Source: Palsa-1150 sp964531095
GTDB taxonomy: Bacteria > Myxococcota_A > Polyangia > Polyangiales > Polyangiaceae
Reading direction: 5' to 3'
DNA: 64,000 nt
Assembly: GCA_964531095.1 (NCBI GenBank)
Contig: CAZHED010000009.1
Coordinates: 77,319 to 141,318 of the forward strand
Each line of letters starts with the position of its first letter. Within the stretch, counting starts at the first letter, position 1. A program made the position numbers and the translations under genes. A model generated the notes under the pieces. The model had not been told where the DNA came from. It made no database searches and saw only the letters and a program-made list of their open reading frames with translations. Positions 58,934-64,000 of the stretch are shown here, in pieces.

Positions 58934-60442
58934 TCAGTTGATGGAGAAGCTCTTCGACACGGAGAAGGGTCCACCGCCGAACGGAGGCACGCGCGCCTGC
59001 CGGAAGCGCGCTTCGACGCACTTGCCGGTCGGCGTTCCGTCGAAAGGCGACCCTCCCATCAGGACCGCCGACTGCACGCCACCGCTCGGCGCGAAGACAA
59101 TTTCGACCTTTCCAGCGCCGGTGGTGTCAGCGCGCTTGCATGTCTGGAGCCCACCCGCGATCGCGGCGAGTCGCGACCTCGCCTCCCCCATGTTGAACTC
59201 GGCGCCTGGGGCTCCAGCGGGCAACTCTTTGGGAGCGATGGCCTTGAACTCCTTCGGTGGTCCCCCCGCCCCCACCTTGGCGACCGGCGACGGCGGAGGG
59301 GAGCTCGGAGAAGAAGGCGCGCTTGCTGCCTCCGGCGCGGAGCTGGCCGAGGCTTGTGCCGACGGCGCGTTCATGGCAACCGAGGTGACCGGTGCGGATG
59401 TCGTCGCGGCCGCGCTCACGCTGGTCGGCGTTCTCTCGTTCTCATCGGATGCCGTGAACCCCTTGCCGCGCACCAGCACCACGGCGATGCCGACAGCAGC
59501 GACCAGGAAGAAGGTTCCCGCGCCGAGCGCGAGGAAGATGAGCGCCTTGCTCTTTGCCTGCGCCGCGACCGGGCCCCCGAGCAGGCTCGGCGGCGGCTGC
59601 GAATAGTGCTCGAGCGAGGGCGCCGAGAGCACCGGCGCAGCAAGCGACGGGCTGAACGCCCCGCCTCCGCCGAGATTCATGATGTCGTCGACGCGGCTCT
59701 TCTTCTTCTCGTCCGAGCTCGATCGCATCTGGGCGCCGAGCTGACGGATGTCGATCAGGCCCGAGGCTTCGCTCGTCGCGGTCATCGACGGCGGCTGAGG
59801 GGCGCCTCCCTTCTGATGCGGAGTGCCCACCGGCGCGCTCGTCAACACTTCGTCTTCTCCGCCGGCTTGGGCGACGCTGCCGAAGAGGTCCGCAGCGGCA
59901 GCGCGCCCGCCCTGGCGCCGCGCGGCGACGGCGGCGGTCGGCGGCGGACTGGCGGCACCGTTGCCGTCTTTCGCCGCCGCCCGGCCGGTTGGGAGAGCGG
60001 CGGTGCCCGCGATCGCTTCGTTGCCTTTCATCGCTCCGTGATCCTCGTCGCGGGCACGCCCGATCGCCGTAGCTGCGCACGCGGCATGGAGCGCGGCAAC
60101 CTCCTGGATCGGCAACCAGTCGGGCTGCCCTTCTTTCCAGCAGAGGGTCTCGTCGGTGACGACGCCGGCTCGATAGGCCGCCACGATCTCGTCCTCGCTC
60201 ATCGTGCGCTGATCGCTGTCGGCCACGTTGACCGTCCACGCAGACTGGCCCCCCCCCTGCGCCGCGTAGTCGAAGGCGCTGGCCGTCGCGGGGGACTGCA
60301 ACGCGCCTACGGCCGTCCCTTCGGTGCCGTTCACGACGATGGTCGCGCCGCACTTCTTGCAGCGGATTTTTACGATTTTGCCGACGACTTTCTCGTCGGC
60401 AATCGTGTACTTGGCCTGGCATGCCTGGCACGTAATCTTCAT
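58934..60442 (-). CDS. GltJ/AgmX-like zinc-ribbon, GYF and TonB-C-like protein
   Basis: A 502-residue protein with the domain order of the gliding-motility protein GltJ. The N-terminal zinc ribbon has C5-x2-C8 and C28-x2-C31 (MKITCQACQAKYTIADEKV, IRCKKCG). A GYF-like domain follows (about 67-117; SEDEIVAAYRAGVVTDETLC, KEGQPDWLPIQEV). A disordered linker leads to a membrane helix (about 300-325; LIFLALGAGTFFLVAAVGIAV), another linker, and a C-terminal AgmX/TonB-C-like domain (about 410-502; RLAAIAGGLQTCKR, GAGKVEIVFAPSGGVQSAVL). In M. xanthus the ZnR and GYF of GltJ bind MglA and AglZ. ATG 60440-60442 gives the zinc ribbon at the very start. Confidence 0.82.
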   Translation of the reverse strand: MKITCQACQAKYTIADEKVVGKIVKIRCKKCGATIVVNGTEGTAVGALQSPATASAFDYAAQGGGQSAWTVNVADSDQRTMSEDEIVAAYRAGVVTDETLCWKEGQPDWLPIQEVAALHAACAATAIGRARDEDHGAMKGNEAIAGTAALPTGRAAAKDGNGAASPPPTAAVAARRQGGRAAAADLFGSVAQAGGEDEVLTSAPVGTPHQKGGAPQPPSMTATSEASGLIDIRQLGAQMRSSSDEKKKSRVDDIMNLGGGGAFSPSLAAPVLSAPSLEHYSQPPPSLLGGPVAAQAKSKALIFLALGAGTFFLVAAVGIAVVLVRGKGFTASDENERTPTSVSAAATTSAPVTSVAMNAPSAQASASSAPEAASAPSSPSSPPPSPVAKVGAGGPPKEFKAIAPKELPAGAPGAEFNMGEARSRLAAIAGGLQTCKRADTTGAGKVEIVFAPSGGVQSAVLMGGSPFDGTPTGKCVEARFRQARVPPFGGGPFSVSKSFSIN

Positions 60443-60626
60443 CCCACAACCACTTCCCTCAGGTTCTGACGCCCGTGAAGGCCGCTCCGCGCTGGGCCGC
60501 GAACAATCACGTGACAAATCCGCCCCATGGCGGGGCTGATGGTAGCGCGATGCGCGCCGCGCGTCCGCTCCGGTGTGCAGGAACGCGCCGAACGCATGAC
60601 GCGGGCGCGGGTCCGTAGCGGTTGCA

Positions 60627-62348
60627 TTAGTTCAGCAGTACCAACTGCGTGCCGTCTTTCGAGCAGAACGAGGAGACGCCATCGAAGCGGCCCCCACACG
60701 TGGGACATATTTTTCCGCGCGGTGGTGGAGATGAAGTACCGGCTTGTACTTCGGCGACCACAGGCGGAACCAGCTCTTCCCCGTCGTGAGGGCAAACGCG
60801 CACACCCGGGTTGAAGCCGCGCTTGCATGTCGGACAGACTCCTCCAATGGGGCCGACGAGCAAGTCCTCATGGCCGGCAATGGTGACCAGGCGGTTCGAG
60901 TCGAAGGGACAAAAGGCCACCGCCGCGGCGAACTCGCGGCGACACGACGGGCAGAACGATGGACCGGAGGCGATGCCGCGCGCGGCCGCGGCCGCCGCCT
61001 GCTGTTGGGCAATGGCCACGCTCTGGACGTGTGCCCGCATCTGCTCGGCGTGCTGCTGTTCGCGCACATGCTTTTGGCGGTCGTATTCGCGCATCTTCTC
61101 GCTGTGGCGCTCTTCCGCCATCCGCGCCGAGCGAACGGCCTTGCGAGCGCGCCTCGCGCCGACGACCGCGACCATGCCGAGAAGGACAGACAATCCTCCG
61201 ACCACGACGATGAACGTCGTGCGCCGCCGCGAAGCCCCATCCTCCGCCCGCGCGCTCGGCCCGCCGATCGAGCTCGTCGCCAGGATCGCGACCGAAGGCT
61301 CGCCGCGTTCGCCCTTCGCATCGAGCCCCGACTGCGCCAGGAGCGCCTCGAAGTTGGCTGGAGAAGTCGTTTCCACCGACGCGCGCGCGGCGCGCCCCGC
61401 GGCCGATGCGACAACGTCGAACCTGGCATCGGCGAAGTCGGCTTGCGGCACTGTCAGTCGGCCGGTGCCGTCGACCGACGGCCGCGCATCGTGCGGCTGG
61501 CCGTCGCTGAAAGTGACCGGGCCGATCGTCCAAACGACGGGCGCGCCCGTCGGACAGCCGTTCGCGTCGACGACGATACCTTGGAATGGAAACGTGTCGC
61601 CGAGCCGCAGCAGTTTTCGAGACGGGCGAACTTCGAGGCGGGCCGGCTCACCGGGCGAGGCGCAGCCCACCTGCGGAGCCGCCGTCGGCACGACCCTTTG
61701 CGGAGCGGGCTGCGGAACGGAGAGAAATGTCCTCCCGGAGGCGGAGGACGCCGAAAGGGGCCAAGCGGAAGGGGCAGGAACGCCAAGGCGGTTCAACGAC
61801 GCTCCCCGCCGGACGTCCGCCACGCAACGTTCGTCGCTGATCGTGAACTCGTAGCGGCCGGTCTCCGCGACCGAGATCGAGTCGTCGCCAGGAGCTACGA
61901 AGAAGGCCGTGTTCACGACCGCGTGCCGCGGGTCGCTAGGAGGGGTGCTGCATCGCGAGCGCCACGATCGAGCCTCGTGCGAGTGCGTCTCTTGGGCCAA
62001 CGTGGGCATCGCGTCCAAGCACTGGTCGGTTCGGAAGGCGCGCCGATCGCCGACGATCGCAAGCTCGCCGCGATCGCCTCGAATTGTCACCGGGCCCGCA
62101 GGCAGCATGGTTCCGGACACCGGCGGCGGGCCGCAGGGGGGGCCCCACCGCTGGACGACGAACGACTCGGTGATCGCACTCATGGTCCAAGCGCCGTCGA
62201 AAGAGGCGTCGTCGGCGCGCGCCGCCGCGGGCACAAGGCCGGCGCCAAGCACCCCCATGGCCATCGTAAGCAGGCAGGCGCCCCGACCGAGAGTCAACGG
62301 CTCGACGGGGCCGGGCTGGTAAACTCGCGCGGTTCGCAGGGAGCGCAT
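60627..62348 (-). CDS. Exported/membrane protein with Ig-like and three C-terminal zinc-ribbon segments
   Basis: A 573-residue protein. A hydrophobic N-terminal stretch (LLTMAMGVLGAGLVPAAARA) is a signal sequence. The periplasmic part (about 50-390) has strand-rich domains, one resembling a bacterial Ig-like fold (EVRPSRKLLRLGDTFPFQGI ... GTGRLTVPQADFADARFDVV). A membrane helix (TTFIVVVGGLSVLLGMVAVV, about 420-440) leads to a basic coiled coil and three CPxC zinc ribbons: FCPSCRREFA ... FCPFD, VCPTCKRGFN ... VCPHDG, ICPTCGGRFD ... FCSKDG. The start ATG 62346-62348 is the likely one, and the frame extends upstream without support. Function unknown; it may pass an envelope signal to the cytoplasm. 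Confidence 0.68.
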   Translation of the reverse strand: MRSLRTARVYQPGPVEPLTLGRGACLLTMAMGVLGAGLVPAAARADDASFDGAWTMSAITESFVVQRWGPPCGPPPVSGTMLPAGPVTIRGDRGELAIVGDRRAFRTDQCLDAMPTLAQETHSHEARSWRSRCSTPPSDPRHAVVNTAFFVAPGDDSISVAETGRYEFTISDERCVADVRRGASLNRLGVPAPSAWPLSASSASGRTFLSVPQPAPQRVVPTAAPQVGCASPGEPARLEVRPSRKLLRLGDTFPFQGIVVDANGCPTGAPVVWTIGPVTFSDGQPHDARPSVDGTGRLTVPQADFADARFDVVASAAGRAARASVETTSPANFEALLAQSGLDAKGERGEPSVAILATSSIGGPSARAEDGASRRRTTFIVVVGGLSVLLGMVAVVGARRARKAVRSARMAEERHSEKMREYDRQKHVREQQHAEQMRAHVQSVAIAQQQAAAAAARGIASGPSFCPSCRREFAAAVAFCPFDSNRLVTIAGHEDLLVGPIGGVCPTCKRGFNPGVRVCPHDGEELVPPVVAEVQAGTSSPPPRGKICPTCGGRFDGVSSFCSKDGTQLVLLN

Positions 62349-62484
62349 TGTCGTTCGGACCGGAGACGGTACCAGGTCTGTCGCTTTGGGGCCGCCGTGT
62401 CGGGAGTGGTGTGTGGTAGCCTCGCTCACGTAGGAGAAATCCGTTGTACCTGACGACAAGCGGCGCGCGAACGGAGCCTGGCTG

Positions 62485-64000
<1,516 letters not shown>

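Overview
The window is chromosomal DNA of a GC-rich Gram-negative bacterium, most likely a myxobacterium (Myxococcota, perhaps the Polyangiales/Sorangium side). The inference rests on AgmX/PglI- and GltJ-like zinc-ribbon/GYF/TonB-type proteins, OmpA-family porins with thrombospondin type-3 repeats, ECF sigma factors paired with membrane proteins, many Ala/Pro-rich linkers, strong third-position GC, and an LpxK that has lost key residues. No rRNA, tRNA, insertion sequence, phage or CRISPR array was seen. Genes sit on both strands in short, tightly packed operons, often with 4-base start/stop overlaps.

Layout. 0-11.6 kb: a minus-strand group (DUF4912 protein, Lhr helicase, response regulator, polyprenyl-phosphate sugar transferase, PilZ protein), then uncharacterised proteins including DUF2325 and DUF4833 members. 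11.6-22.8 kb: housekeeping and metabolism (aroE, xseA, biotin carboxylase, metG, a beta-barrel protein, thymidine phosphorylase, a c-type-haem lipoprotein, a WYL regulator, a lysine-2,3-aminomutase-family enzyme). 22.8-33.6 kb: an ECF sigma operon, an orphan DNA methyltransferase, a very long S41 processing protease with pdxJ and the NAD(P)HX repair enzyme, a second ECF sigma factor preceded by a consensus sigma-54 promoter, and a cobalamin adenosyltransferase.

33.8-39.5 kb holds the most distinctive locus: a plus-strand operon that looks like the substrate half of a type III secretion system. It has a tip/filament-like protein, a SycD-like chaperone, two translocator-like hydrophobic proteins, a TPR lipoprotein, two rod/needle-like proteins (one a clear SctI), a SctP/FliK-like length-control protein and a stand-alone FlhB/SctU C-terminal domain. 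No export gate, ATPase, ring or secretin gene is present in the window.

39.6-48.6 kb: envelope proteins (beta-barrel, YXWGXW-type lipoprotein, DUF2127), an AgmX/PglI-domain protein, a degenerate LpxK, an FHA-GGDEF diguanylate cyclase, then about 1.1 kb with a large nested palindrome and an array of 42-bp repeats, followed by a small protein of a probable multicopy family and a divergent sigma-like/membrane-protein pair. 48.7-52.2 kb: a coupled three-gene operon of class III aminotransferase, LuxE and LuxC, which could turn a fatty acid into an aldehyde and then an amine. 52.3-55.4 kb: the conserved rpmH-rnpA-yidD-yidC-khpB cluster. 55.7-64 kb: two TSP3-repeat OmpA proteins flanking a CAP-domain protein, a GltJ-like motility protein and a three-zinc-ribbon membrane protein.
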